A stretch of DNA of 64,000 bases from positions 1-64,000 of the forward strand of contig NZ_JBGRUO010000013.1 of the NCBI RefSeq assembly GCF_041537905.1. The letters are read 5' to 3'. The translations under genes were made by a program, and so were the position numbers. The DNA comes from Ruegeria_C sp041537905. Lineage in GTDB: Bacteria; Pseudomonadota; Alphaproteobacteria; Rhodobacterales; Rhodobacteraceae. Positions 40,883 through 50,316 of this stretch are shown piece after piece; within the stretch, counting starts at the first letter, position 1, and each line of letters begins with the position of its first letter. Under the pieces are notes generated by a model that was not told the DNA's origin, made no database searches, and saw nothing but the letters and a program-made list of their open reading frames with translations.

Positions 40883-42364
40883 ATGGCCCATGGCTCAAGA
40901 CATTTCGACATTCTTGCCCCCCGTTCAAAATTCTACCACGGCCCGTTTGGTCGTATTTGCCCCGATCTTCCCGCATGGACGGGCATGGAGGATGCGGAAC
41001 TGAAACAGGTCGCCAACAATCTGATGGTCGAGGTGCCGGGAAAGACGCCCGGAGAGTTGACCGACCCCAAGACGATCGAGGATCTGGAGGATCAGTTCGG
41101 ATCGGACATCCCGGCGGGCTATACCTATTTTGGCCAGTTCGTCGATCATGACATCACATTCGATCCCACAGCCCTGTCGATGCGCCGCACCGATCCCAAC
41201 GGGCTGCTGAATTTCCGCACGCCGCGGTTGGATCTGGACAATGTCTATGGGCGCGGACCGGCGGATCAACCCTATCTTTATGACCCTGCCGACAAGGCCA
41301 AGCTCGCCATTGGCGCGGTGTCTGACGATGCCGCGCTGCCTGACCTGCCGCGCCTGAACGGGACCGCCGTAATCGGCGACATGCGCAATGATGAGAACTC
41401 GATGGTTAGCCAGCTGCAATTGGCGTTCCTGCTGGCCCATAACAGACTGGTCGATCGGGCCCGCGCCGTTACGCCCGGGATCAGCACGTCGGACGCGTTT
41501 GAGGCGGCACGTACCACGCTGCGCTGGCTCTATCAGCATATCGTCTGGCATGACTTCCTGCGCCGCATCCTTCTGCCCGGCACCCATTACTGTGCGTTGG
41601 CGCTCGAAGAGGCCTGCGGGGGTCGCAAGCACTGGGTTTGCGGGCTGGATGATATCTATAGCTGGAAGCATCAGCCTTATATGCCGGTGGAGTTCTCGGT
41701 CGCGGCCTATCGCTTTGGCCATTCGATGGTGCGCAATGCCTATCAGACCAATTCCGCGGTGCGCGGTGACGATGATTTTGCCCCGATCTTTGACAATTCC
41801 GGTGCGCCTGATCCGGATGATCTGAAAGGCTTCCGGCCGATGCTGGCCAAGAATTCGATCCAGTGGGACTGGTTCCTGCCGATGACAACATCGCGGCCAC
41901 CCTTCCCGCAGATGGCGCGCAAGATCGACCCCAAACTCAGCAATGCGCTGTCCTTCCTGCATGAAGGCCCGGCCGGGGACGATCTGAACATCCTTGCCTT
42001 CCGCAATCTCAAGCGGAGCATGCAGATGGGGCTGCCTGCAGGGACGGATGTGGCGCGCAAATTCTGCGTCGACCCGATTGAGCTTTGTGAGAGTGAGCCG
42101 GATTCGCTGTGGTACTACATCCTGCGCGAGGCCGATCTGGAGGGTGGCAATTCGCTGGGCGCTGTGGGCTCGATCATCGTCGCGGCGGTCTTTGCCGGGC
42201 TGCTCAAGGGCGATCCCTGTTCGTGGATCAATGTCGCGCCATGTTGGACACCCGATGACGATCCGCTGCTGGAAGAGTGCGACAAGATCGACGATCCGTC
42301 CTGGAGCCTGGCGTCGATCATCCGCCTTGCGGGGCTGAAGCCTGACGGGATCGGATTCGCCTGA
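40883..42364 (+). CDS. Animal-type haem peroxidase family protein
   Basis: A 493-residue member of the peroxidase-cyclooxygenase superfamily. The distal His89 is in YTYFGQFVDHDITFDP, the catalytic Arg region in GDMRNDENSMVSQLQLAFLLAHNR, and the proximal His280 in AAYRFGHSMVRNAY. No signal peptide is visible although relatives are often secreted. The upstream 146 bases are distinctly AT-rich and hold a GAGG eight bases from the ATG, suggesting its own promoter. Bacterial members may make hypohalous acids or oxidise phenolics; the substrate is unknown. Convergent with prpE. Confidence 0.85.
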   Translation: MAHGSRHFDILAPRSKFYHGPFGRICPDLPAWTGMEDAELKQVANNLMVEVPGKTPGELTDPKTIEDLEDQFGSDIPAGYTYFGQFVDHDITFDPTALSMRRTDPNGLLNFRTPRLDLDNVYGRGPADQPYLYDPADKAKLAIGAVSDDAALPDLPRLNGTAVIGDMRNDENSMVSQLQLAFLLAHNRLVDRARAVTPGISTSDAFEAARTTLRWLYQHIVWHDFLRRILLPGTHYCALALEEACGGRKHWVCGLDDIYSWKHQPYMPVEFSVAAYRFGHSMVRNAYQTNSAVRGDDDFAPIFDNSGAPDPDDLKGFRPMLAKNSIQWDWFLPMTTSRPPFPQMARKIDPKLSNALSFLHEGPAGDDLNILAFRNLKRSMQMGLPAGTDVARKFCVDPIELCESEPDSLWYYILREADLEGGNSLGAVGSIIVAAVFAGLLKGDPCSWINVAPCWTPDDDPLLEECDKIDDPSWSLASIIRLAGLKPDGIGFA

Positions 42365-42393
42365 AGAAAAAGCGGGGCGCCAGCAGGCGCCCC
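42365..42393 (-). terminator. Rho-independent terminator of prpE
   Basis: On the minus strand, GGGGCGCC-TGCT-GGCGCCCC (42393 to 42374) is followed by GCTTTTTCTTC. The 8-bp GC stem and T-run lie directly behind the prpE stop; the T-run ends at the haem peroxidase stop. On the plus strand no T-run follows the stem. Confidence 0.85.
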
Positions 42394-42399
42394 GGATGC

Positions 42400-44289
42400 C
42401 TATTGCGCGTAGCCGATGCTTTGCAGCGCGGTCTCGATCTCGCCCAGAATAGCTGGATCGTCGATAGTTGCGGGCATCTTGTAATCCTTGCCATCGGCAA
42501 TCGACACCATGGTGCCGCGCAGGATCTTGCCCGAGCGGGTCTTGGGCAGCCTGTCCACAACCACCGCCAGTTTGAACGCCGCCACTGGCCCGATCTTGTC
42601 GCGCACCATCTTGACCACTTCGCCGGTGATCTCGGACGGATCGCGCGCGGCCCCGGCGTTGAGGCACAGGAACCCCACCGGCATCTGACCCTTGAGCTGG
42701 TCCGAGACGCCGATCACCGCGCATTCGGCCACGTCCGGGTGGGCGGCCAGAACCTCCTCCATCCCGCCGGTCGACAGGCGGTGGCCCGCCACGTTGATCA
42801 CATCATCGGTGCGCGCCATGATGTAGAGATAGCCATCCTCATCCATCATCCCCGCGTCGCCGGTCTCGTAGTAACCGGGGAACTGGTTGAGGTAGGATGT
42901 GCGGAACCGGTCCTCGGCATTCCAGAGGCCCGGCAGCGTGCCGGGGGGCAGAGGCAGCTTGATCGCGATAGCGCCCAATTCACCGGCTTTCACCGGGTGA
43001 CCGCCCTCATCCAGGATACGCACGTCATAGCCGGGCATCGGCTTGGCTGGAGAGCCAAGTTTCACCGGCAGTTCCTCGATCCCCAGCGGGTTGCCCGCAA
43101 TGGCCCAGCCAGTCTCGGTCTGCCACCAATGGTCGATCACCGGCACGTCCAGCGCATTCTGTGCCCATTCGATCGTATCCGGGTCAGCGCGCTCGCCCGC
43201 CAGGTACAGCGCGTTGAGGCAGGACAGATCGTATTTGGCCATCAACTCGCCATTGGGGTCTTCGCGCTTGACCGCGCGGATGGCGGTGGGGGCGGTGAAG
43301 AAGCTTTTGACGTTATGCTCGGAAATCACCCGCCAGAACGTGCCCGCATCCGGGGTGCCAACCGGTTTGCCCTCGAACACGATGGTGGTGTTGCCGTGGA
43401 TCAGCGGCGCATAGCAGATATAGGAATGGCCCACGACCCAGCCCACATCCGAGGCCGCCCAGAACACGTCGCCGGGCTCGACATTATAGATGTTCTTCAT
43501 CGTCCAGTTCAGCGCCACCAGATGGCCTGCCGTATGGCGCACCACCCCCTTGGGCGCGCCGGTGGTGCCGGAGGTATAAAGGATATAGGCCGGATCATTG
43601 CCATTGACCGGCACACAGTCAGCCGGTTCAATCCCATATTGGAAGCCGTGCCAGTTGACATCGCGCCCCTCGATCAATTGCGCGACTTCCTGCTCGCGCT
43701 GGAAGATGACGCAGAACTCGGGTTTGTGTTCGGCAAGATCGATGGCCCCGTCGAGCAGCGGCTTGTAGTGCACGGCGCGGCCCGGTTCCAACCCGCAAGA
43801 GGCGGCGATGATCGCCTTTGGTTTGGCATCGTCGATCCGTACCGCCAACTCGTTGCTGGCAAAGCCGCCAAAGACCACCGAATGCACCGCACCCAGCCGG
43901 GCGCAGGCCAGCATCGCCTCCAGCGCTTCGGGGATCATCGGCATGTAGATGATGACCCGGTCGCCCTTTTCGATGCCCTTGGCGCGCAGCGCCCCGGCCA
44001 GCGAGGCGACGCGGTTGCGCAGCTCGATATAAGAGATCTGCCGCTTGCTCTGGGTGATCGGGCTGTCATGGATGATGGCGATCTGTTCGCCGCGCCCGGC
44101 CTCCACATGCCGGTCCACCGCGTTCCAGCAGGTGTTCACCTTGGCATCCGAGAACCATTCATAAAGCGGCGCGTTGTCGTCAAAGAGCGCTTTGGTCGGC
44201 GGTTCGACCCAGTCGATCCCCTTGGCCGCCTCAAGCCAGAACGCTTCGGGGTCATTCTTCCAGCTGTCATACACGTCCTGATAGCCCAT
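42400..44289 (-). CDS. prpE: Propionyl-CoA synthetase
   Basis: A 629-residue AMP-forming acyl-CoA synthetase of the acetyl/propionyl group. Motifs: the P-loop-like YILYTSGTTGAPKGVVRHTAG, VIDHWWQTETGWAIAGNPLG, YYETGDAGMMDEDGYLYIMARTDDVINVAGHRLSTG, and the catalytic Lys in LPKTRSGKILRGTM. It starts YQDVYDSWKNDPEAFWLEAAKGIDW, typical of PrpE rather than Acs. It activates propionate (and acetate) for CoA-dependent catabolism. Upstream TTTGCAAA-type sites suggest control by a short-chain acyl-CoA regulator of the RamB/ScfR/PccR family. Confidence 0.9.
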   Translation of the reverse strand: MGYQDVYDSWKNDPEAFWLEAAKGIDWVEPPTKALFDDNAPLYEWFSDAKVNTCWNAVDRHVEAGRGEQIAIIHDSPITQSKRQISYIELRNRVASLAGALRAKGIEKGDRVIIYMPMIPEALEAMLACARLGAVHSVVFGGFASNELAVRIDDAKPKAIIAASCGLEPGRAVHYKPLLDGAIDLAEHKPEFCVIFQREQEVAQLIEGRDVNWHGFQYGIEPADCVPVNGNDPAYILYTSGTTGAPKGVVRHTAGHLVALNWTMKNIYNVEPGDVFWAASDVGWVVGHSYICYAPLIHGNTTIVFEGKPVGTPDAGTFWRVISEHNVKSFFTAPTAIRAVKREDPNGELMAKYDLSCLNALYLAGERADPDTIEWAQNALDVPVIDHWWQTETGWAIAGNPLGIEELPVKLGSPAKPMPGYDVRILDEGGHPVKAGELGAIAIKLPLPPGTLPGLWNAEDRFRTSYLNQFPGYYETGDAGMMDEDGYLYIMARTDDVINVAGHRLSTGGMEEVLAAHPDVAECAVIGVSDQLKGQMPVGFLCLNAGAARDPSEITGEVVKMVRDKIGPVAAFKLAVVVDRLPKTRSGKILRGTMVSIADGKDYKMPATIDDPAILGEIETALQSIGYAQ

Positions 44290-44384
44290 GTGCCTCTCTC
44301 CTCCATTCGTCTCGGACAGGTGTTAGTGAGCGCGCGTCGGACTGGGCAAGGAATTTAAGTTCCGTTGCGTCACATTATCGCAAG

Positions 44385-44476
44385 AATTTGCAATTTAGAC
44401 GTTTGGAGGTCTGCTAAACTCTGCAAACCCCCTTGTTATTAGCGGTTTGTGTTTGCTGATTGTGGCACTTTGCAAA
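44385..44476. promoter_or_regulatory. TTTGCAAA-type operator cluster upstream of prpE
   Basis: A perfect TTTGCAAA palindrome lies at 44469-44476. Related half-sites are AATTTGCAATTT (44385-44396), CTGCAAACC (44421-44429) and an inverted copy in GGTTTGTGTTTGC (near 44444-44456). This sequence is the recognition core reported for RamB/PccR-type regulators of short-chain acyl-CoA metabolism, which fits prpE. The regulator gene is not in the window. The rest of the gap 44290-44523 is AT-rich and without a gene. Confidence 0.5.
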
Positions 44477-44523
44477 CCACACGACGCGCCGTGCAAAGGG
44501 TGCCGCCACCAGATTCGCCCATC

Positions 44524-44913
44524 CTAGCCAGGGATACTTGCATATTTCGGCAAGCGATCATCGATCTGCAGCCACTTGATGTGCTCAGCGTGGAACACAT
44601 GCGTTTGGGGTGCAATATCCTCGGGGTTTTCCAGCGTCGCGATATAAAGATGCAAGTTGTCGCGATCCTCCGCGTGGCGAAAGGCCATCGGCGTGCCGCA
44701 GGTGCCGCAGAACAGGCGCTCGACCGGTTTCGACGAGCGATAGATGCGCGGTTCGGCCCCGCTCCAGCGCACGCTGTCATGGGGAACGCCGAAGAACGCC
44801 GTCACCGGCGCCGCGCAATTGCGGCGGCAATCGGCGCAATGACAGTAACAACTCCAGGCGACCGCGCCGTCACTTTCCCAGCGCACGTCGCCGCAATGGC
44901 AATGTCCCTTCAT
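44524..44913 (-). CDS. GFA/CENP-V family zinc protein
   Basis: A 129-residue GFA-family protein with zinc ligands CHCGDVRW, CYCHCADCRR and FCGTCGTPMAF in the standard spacing. Downstream it has the usual HLYIATLENPEDIAPQTHVFHAEHIKWLQI segment of this family. Its reaction is not known. It is the second member in this window, differing clearly from that at 25342. It lies between maeB and prpE, all reading on the minus strand, but gaps and the operator cluster suggest separate control. Confidence 0.85.
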   Translation of the reverse strand: MKGHCHCGDVRWESDGAVAWSCYCHCADCRRNCAAPVTAFFGVPHDSVRWSGAEPRIYRSSKPVERLFCGTCGTPMAFRHAEDRDNLHLYIATLENPEDIAPQTHVFHAEHIKWLQIDDRLPKYASIPG

Positions 44914-44944
44914 CTGAACACACCTCCCGTTGAACTCAGACGGG

Positions 44945-47218
44945 TTAACCGTAATGGGTCACTGGCGTTCCGGCAATCGCCGACATGTTCAGCAGCCCGC
45001 GCGCGGTGATCGAAGGCGAGACGATATGGGCGCGGTTGCCCATGCCCATCAGGATCGGTCCGACCTCAAGCCCGCCGGCGCGGGCCTTGAGGATATTGCG
45101 CACGCCGCTGGCCGCATCCGCATGGGCGAAGATCAGGATATTGGCCGCGCCCTCCAACCGGCTATGAGGGAAGATGCGCTGGCGCAGTGTCGGGTTCAGC
45201 GCGGTATCGACGTTCATTTCGCCCTCGTAGACGAAATCCCGGGCCTTGCTATCGAGAATGGCGAGCGCCTCGCGCAGACGCTTGCCGGACCCTTCGCGCT
45301 GATTTCCGAATTGTGATTGCGAACAGAGCGCGATCTGCGGCTCTATCCCGAACCGTTTGACATGGCGGGCCGCGCCGATGGCGATCTCGGCCAACTGTTC
45401 GGGATTGGGCAGTTGATAAACATGGGTGTCGGCGATGAAGAGGGGGCCTTCCTCCAGGATCATCAGCGACAGCGCGCCATGGGCGTAGAGACCACCGCGC
45501 CCCAGCACCTGGTTCACATAGTTCAGATGCCAGCGGTACTCGCCGAACGTGCCACAGATCAGCGAATCCGCCTCGCCGCGATGCACCATGATCGCGCCGA
45601 TAGCGGTGGTGTTCGTGCGCATCACCGCCTTGGCGATATCGGGCGACACGCCGCGCCGCATCATCAGCTCGTGATAGGAATTCCAGTAATCGTAGTAGCG
45701 CGGGTCGTTTTCCGGGTTCACGATCTGGAAGTCCCGGCTGGGGCGGATGTCGAGGCCGAGACGCTCGCAGCGGGCCTCGATGACCTCGGGGCGGCCGATC
45801 AGGAGCGGCGTTTCGGTGGTTTCCTCAAGAATGGCCTGGGCGGCGCGCAACACGCGTTCATCCTCGCCCTCGGCGAAGACGATCCGGCGCGACGCGATCC
45901 GCGCGGCATCAAAGATCGGACGCATCAGCAGGGCGGATTTGAACACCGACTGGTTCAGTTTCTGCTTATAGGCCTCAAGGTCCTCGATGGGTCGTTTTGC
46001 GACGCCGCTTTCCATCGCCGCTTTGGCCACGGAGGAGGAGACGACGCCGACCAGCCGCGGATCAAACGGTTTCGGGATCAGGTAGTCCGGCCCAAAGGTC
46101 AGTTGCTCGCCGCGATAGGCGGCGGCGGCTTCGGCGCTGGTGGTGGCGCGGGCCAGTTCGGCGATACCGTCGATACAGGCCAGTTGCATCTGATCGTTGA
46201 TCTCTGTTGCACCCACATCCAGCGCGCCTCGGAAGATGAACGGAAAACACAGCACATTGTTGACCTGATTGGGAAAATCGCTGCGCCCGGTGGCGATGAT
46301 GGCATCTGGTGCAACCTCGCGCGCGGCCTGTGGCAGGATTTCCGGCGTGGGATTGGCCAGCGCGAAAATGATCGGGCGCGTGGCCATTTTTGCGACCATC
46401 TCGGGCTGCAGCACGTTGGGGCCGGAAAGGCCGAGGAACAGATCGGCACCGTCGATCACCTCGTCCAGCGTGCGCAGATCGCTTTGCTGGGCATAGGCGG
46501 CTTTGTGCGGGTTCATATCCTCGGTCCGGCCCTCATAGACCAGCCCGTGAATATCGCACAGCCAGACATTCTCGCGCTTCACGCCCAGCTTCAGCAGCAT
46601 GTTCAGGCAGGCGATGCCCGCAGCACCGCCACCGGTCGAGACGATCTTGATATCCTCAAAGCTTTTGCCCGCCACATGCAGCGCGTTCTTGGCGGCGGCC
46701 CCCACCACAATGGCGGTGCCGTGCTGGTCGTCGTGAAAGACCGGGATGCCCATCCGCTCGCGGCAGAGTTGTTCGACGATGAAACAATCCGGCGCTTTGA
46801 TGTCTTCCAGGTTGATCGCGCCAAAGGTCGGCTCCAGCGCGCAGACGATATCGGCGAGTTTTTCAGGATCGGCCTGATCTACCTCGATGTCGAAACAGTC
46901 GATATTGGCGAATTTCTTGAAGAGCACCGCCTTGCCCTCCATCACCGGTTTCGAGGCCAGCGCGCCGATATTGCCCAACCCCAGCACCGCCGAGCCGTTT
47001 GAGACCACCGCCACCAGATTGCCGCGTGCGGTATAGCGTGCCGCATCTTCGGCGTTGTTCTTGATTTCGAGACAAGCCTCAGCCACCCCCGGTGAATAGG
47101 CCAGCGACAGGTCGCGGCCATTGGCCATGGGTTTTGTGGGGCGGATCTCAAGCTTACCGGGTTTCGGGAACTCGTGATAATCCAGCGCCGTTTGGCGCAG
47201 TTTCTGACTGTCCGACAT
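44945..47218 (-). CDS. maeB: NADP-dependent malic enzyme with phosphotransacetylase-like domain
   Basis: A 757-residue protein of MaeB type, which decarboxylates malate to pyruvate and makes NADPH. The N-terminal half carries the malic enzyme core (YSPGVAEACLEI, GNIGALASKPVMEGKAVLFK, NLEDIKAPDCF, FHDDQHGTAIV, VSTGGGAAGIACLNMLL). From about residue 430 the phosphotransacetylase-like domain starts (RPIFDAARIASRRIVFAEGEDERVLRA). That domain is regulatory and binds acetyl-CoA in this family. Start MSDSQKLRQTALDYHEFPKPGK is conserved. Works beside glcB in C2/C4 balance. Confidence 0.95.
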   Translation of the reverse strand: MSDSQKLRQTALDYHEFPKPGKLEIRPTKPMANGRDLSLAYSPGVAEACLEIKNNAEDAARYTARGNLVAVVSNGSAVLGLGNIGALASKPVMEGKAVLFKKFANIDCFDIEVDQADPEKLADIVCALEPTFGAINLEDIKAPDCFIVEQLCRERMGIPVFHDDQHGTAIVVGAAAKNALHVAGKSFEDIKIVSTGGGAAGIACLNMLLKLGVKRENVWLCDIHGLVYEGRTEDMNPHKAAYAQQSDLRTLDEVIDGADLFLGLSGPNVLQPEMVAKMATRPIIFALANPTPEILPQAAREVAPDAIIATGRSDFPNQVNNVLCFPFIFRGALDVGATEINDQMQLACIDGIAELARATTSAEAAAAYRGEQLTFGPDYLIPKPFDPRLVGVVSSSVAKAAMESGVAKRPIEDLEAYKQKLNQSVFKSALLMRPIFDAARIASRRIVFAEGEDERVLRAAQAILEETTETPLLIGRPEVIEARCERLGLDIRPSRDFQIVNPENDPRYYDYWNSYHELMMRRGVSPDIAKAVMRTNTTAIGAIMVHRGEADSLICGTFGEYRWHLNYVNQVLGRGGLYAHGALSLMILEEGPLFIADTHVYQLPNPEQLAEIAIGAARHVKRFGIEPQIALCSQSQFGNQREGSGKRLREALAILDSKARDFVYEGEMNVDTALNPTLRQRIFPHSRLEGAANILIFAHADAASGVRNILKARAGGLEVGPILMGMGNRAHIVSPSITARGLLNMSAIAGTPVTHYG

Positions 47219-47362
47219 TCCTGAACTCCCGACTGAATTTAGTTTAGCCTTAAACTATCCTTTACGTGAGGGAAATGGCGGGTTTCGTCAACAGTTGGCG
47301 CGGGCGGCTTCTTGCAAAAGCGGTGGGGCGGGGCCACTCTCCGTGCCGGAGGATCGAGCACT

Positions 47363-48448
47363 ATGTCAGACACGATTGCCGAAATGCGCCTGCCGACGCA
47401 GGAGTTGCGCGATGATATTCCCTTTTTTACCAAGGTGCTGGGGATGCGGATGGACATGATCTATCCTGCGGATGATCCCCGTGTTGCGGTGTTTTCAGGC
47501 CATGGGCTGCGGCTGCGCGTGGACAAGGAGGCTTCCGAGGCCCCCGGCACGATCCGCATCCTCACCGATGACCCTGACGGGTTTGCGGACGGCGCGCGCA
47601 CCCTGACGGCGCCCAACGGCACACGGATCGAGATTGAGGAGCGTAACCCGCCTATGGTGATGCCCGAGACAATGCACTCCTTTGTGGTGCGCCGCCTCAA
47701 GGATCAGGCCCCGTGGATCATCGGGCGCGCGGGGATGCATTACCGTGATCTGGTGCCGGACCGGCTGGGCGGCTCGATCATCGCCAGCCATATCCGCATC
47801 CCCGATGGTGGCCCGGTGCCGGATATGGTGCATTTCCACAAGGTGGGTTTTCAGTTGATCTTCTGCATCCACGGCTGGGTCGACGTGGTCTATGAGGATC
47901 AGGGAGCGAAGATGCGGCTTTATGCGGGGGATTGTTTCATCCAGCCGCCCGAAATCCGGCATCGCGTGCTGGAGGCATCGGACAATGTGCAGGTGATCGA
48001 GATCGGCGTGCCTGCCGAGCATGTGACCGAGATCGATCATGACATGACATTGCCCACCCCGCATCTGCGCCCCGATCGCGAATGGCAGGGGCAACGGTTC
48101 GTGTTCAACAAGGGCGCGGAGGGCAAGTGGGTCCCGTTCCGCCTGCCGGGCTATATCTGCCGCGACACCACGATTGCCGAGAACACCAAGGGTGTTGCAG
48201 GCGTTCAGGTGGTGCGCAAGGGGCAGGGCGACCCGGTCTGGGCCAGCCATGACACCGACATTCACTTTACCTTCGTGATGGATGGCGCGGTGACGCTGGA
48301 GGGCGAGGGGCGCGACGCCTATCGGCTGGAGCAGGGCGACGCCTTTGTGATCCCGCCGGGGATGAAGACGAGGCTGAGTGATCCGAGCGCGGATGTGGAA
48401 CTGTTGGAGGTGACGCTGCCGGGCGTGTTCAATACCGAGTTTGCTTAG
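47363..48448 (+). CDS. VOC-like domain fused to two cupin domains
   Basis: A 361-residue protein. The first about 95 residues (LPTQELRDDIPFFTKVLGMRMDMIYPADDPRVAVFSGHGLRLRVDK) look like half a VOC/glyoxalase module. Two cupins follow: VHFHKVGFQLIFCIHGWVDVVYEDQGAKMRLYAGDCFIQPPEIRHRVLE and IHFTFVMDGAVTLEGEGRDAYRLEQGDAFVIPPGMKTRL. The His residues of the first cupin suit a metal site. GGAGG is ten bases from ATG 47363. Function unknown; a dioxygenase or isomerase is plausible. It is divergent from maeB and lies ahead of the nucleoside genes. Confidence 0.7.
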   Translation: MSDTIAEMRLPTQELRDDIPFFTKVLGMRMDMIYPADDPRVAVFSGHGLRLRVDKEASEAPGTIRILTDDPDGFADGARTLTAPNGTRIEIEERNPPMVMPETMHSFVVRRLKDQAPWIIGRAGMHYRDLVPDRLGGSIIASHIRIPDGGPVPDMVHFHKVGFQLIFCIHGWVDVVYEDQGAKMRLYAGDCFIQPPEIRHRVLEASDNVQVIEIGVPAEHVTEIDHDMTLPTPHLRPDREWQGQRFVFNKGAEGKWVPFRLPGYICRDTTIAENTKGVAGVQVVRKGQGDPVWASHDTDIHFTFVMDGAVTLEGEGRDAYRLEQGDAFVIPPGMKTRLSDPSADVELLEVTLPGVFNTEFA

Positions 48449-48520
48449 CGCCACTCTCGCCGTTTGGTTTGCTTTGCGATATTCAATCCTGACCAGATGA
48501 TCAAAAACCGGGGAATCGCC

Positions 48521-48913
48521 ATGAGTTTGAAAGAGAGTGCCCTTGCGGTCCGCGAAAACGCCCATGCGCCTTATTCCAACTTCAAGGTCGGAGCGGCGAT
48601 CCGGTCGGCCTCGGGGGTGATCTATGCGGGCTGCAATGTCGAGAATATCGCCTATCCCGAAGGCACTTGCGCCGAGGCGGGGGCGATTGCGGCCATGGTG
48701 GCGGCGGGAGAGACTCGGTTGACTGAGGTCTATGTGGTGGCAGGCAGCCCCGCGCCGGTGCCTCCCTGTGGTGGCTGTCGGCAGAAACTGTCGGAATTTG
48801 GCGCGCCGGATGTGGTCGTCACCATGGCGACCACAGGTGGGGTGGAACAGACCATGACCATCGGCGATCTGCTGCCCGGCGCGTTTGGTGCGGAGCATAT
48901 GCAGGGTGACTGA
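48521..48913 (+). CDS. cdd: Cytidine deaminase
   Basis: A 130-residue homotetrameric-type cytidine deaminase that converts (deoxy)cytidine to (deoxy)uridine. The zinc and catalytic residues are in NIAYPEGTCAEAGAI (Cys50, Glu52) and VPPCGGCRQKLSEF. FKVGAAIRSASGVIYAGCNVEN is the usual substrate-binding segment. I start at ATG 48521 (MSLKESALAVREN). deoA begins five bases after its stop, so these are the first genes of a salvage operon. Confidence 0.95.
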   Translation: MSLKESALAVRENAHAPYSNFKVGAAIRSASGVIYAGCNVENIAYPEGTCAEAGAIAAMVAAGETRLTEVYVVAGSPAPVPPCGGCRQKLSEFGAPDVVVTMATTGGVEQTMTIGDLLPGAFGAEHMQGD

Positions 48914-48917
48914 GCGG

Positions 48918-50225
48918 ATGGATGCACGGGCGATCATTGCGAAACTGCGCCGCTGCGAGGTGCCCGAGGCGGCGGAACTGGCCTGGTTCGCGCAAGGTCT
49001 GGCTGATGGCAGTGTCAGCGACGCGCAGGCGGGCGCCTTTGCCATGGCCGTCTGCATGGGCGGCTTGGGACCCGAGGGGCGCGCGGCGCTGACATTGGCC
49101 AAGCGCGACAGCGGAGATGTGTTGCGCTGGGACCTGCCGGGGCCCGTGGTCGACAAGCATTCGACGGGTGGTGTGGGCGACTGCGTCTCGCTGGTTCTGG
49201 CCCCGGCTTTGGTCGAATGCGGTGTCTATGTACCGATGATCTCGGGACGCGGGCTGGGTCATACCGGCGGCACGCTCGACAAGATGGAGGCGATCCCCGG
49301 AGTCACCACGCAAGTGGGGCAGGATCGCTTGGCACAGATCGTGCGCGACGCTGGTGCGGCGATCGTTGGGGCGACGGCGCAGATCGCCCCGGCGGACAAG
49401 CGGCTTTATGCGGTTCGCGATGTGACGGCGACGGTGGAAAGCCTCGATCTGATCACCGCCTCGATCCTGTCGAAGAAACTGGCGGTCAGCCCGGATGCGC
49501 TGGTGCTGGACGTGAAGCTGGGCTCGGGCGCGTTCATGAAAACGCTGGAGGAGGCGCGGTCGCTGGCGCAGGCGCTGACGGAAACCGCCAATGCTGCCGG
49601 GTGTCGCACCTCGGCGGTGATCTCGGACATGAACCAGCCGCTGGCGCGCGCGCTGGGCAATGCGCTTGAGGTGGACGAGGTCATGCGCGCGCTGACCTGC
49701 GGCACGGAGACACCATTGTCGCGGCTTTCTGCGGAACTGGGCGGCGTGGTGCTGGCCGATGCCGGAATTGCGGAAGATGCGGAAACCGGCACTGAAAGAC
49801 TGGCGCAGATCATTGCGGATGGCCGCGCCGCTGAACGGTTCGGGCGCATGCTCGCTGCCGTGGGCGGCCCGGTGCAGTTTGTCGAAAACTGGGCGCGCTT
49901 CCTGCCCGAAGCGCATGTGATTCAGGAAGTGACGGCGCGCGAGGCAGGCTATGTAAGCGCTATTGATGGCGAGGCGCTGGGCCTTGCGGTGGTTGCGCTG
50001 GGCGGCGGGCGTCAGGTGGAAAGCGATGTGGTCGATCCTTCGGTCGGGTTATCCTCGGTGGTGCGGCTGGGCGAGCGGGTCGAGAAGGGTGCGCCACTGG
50101 CGGTGATCCATGCCGCGCGTGAGGATGCGGCGCGGCGGGCGGAACAGGCGGTGCGCGCGGCGATCACGTTGTCGCCAGACCCGGTCGACGCACCGGGGCT
50201 GATTCACGAGGTCATTCGGGCGTGA
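48918..50225 (+). CDS. deoA: Thymidine phosphorylase
   Basis: A 435-residue pyrimidine-nucleoside phosphorylase. The phosphate/nucleoside site is VVDKHSTGGVGDCVSLVLAP, with RGLGHTGGTLDKMEAIPG and SILSKKLAVSPDALVLDVKLGSGAFM. It splits thymidine (and deoxyuridine) to base and deoxyribose-1-phosphate. ATG 48918 is chosen; a GTG at 48906 overlapping cdd is possible. Follows cdd closely. The usual partner deoB/deoC genes are not within the window. Confidence 0.94.
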   Translation: MDARAIIAKLRRCEVPEAAELAWFAQGLADGSVSDAQAGAFAMAVCMGGLGPEGRAALTLAKRDSGDVLRWDLPGPVVDKHSTGGVGDCVSLVLAPALVECGVYVPMISGRGLGHTGGTLDKMEAIPGVTTQVGQDRLAQIVRDAGAAIVGATAQIAPADKRLYAVRDVTATVESLDLITASILSKKLAVSPDALVLDVKLGSGAFMKTLEEARSLAQALTETANAAGCRTSAVISDMNQPLARALGNALEVDEVMRALTCGTETPLSRLSAELGGVVLADAGIAEDAETGTERLAQIIADGRAAERFGRMLAAVGGPVQFVENWARFLPEAHVIQEVTAREAGYVSAIDGEALGLAVVALGGGRQVESDVVDPSVGLSSVVRLGERVEKGAPLAVIHAAREDAARRAEQAVRAAITLSPDPVDAPGLIHEVIRA

Positions 50226-50316
50226 GCCGCTTGCATGGGCGCAAACAGGTGATAGGTAGCGCCGATCACGCAGAGACCGCGCGAGCCGGCGCGATGAGAA
50301 TGACAAGGAGTGTCCC

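Noticed and set aside
40925..42724. 599-codon open frame on the minus strand
   Set aside because: Antisense to the haem peroxidase and running into prpE; composition is typical of a shadow frame.
45317..47002. 561-codon open frame on the plus strand
   Set aside because: Antisense to maeB, which has full family support on the other strand.
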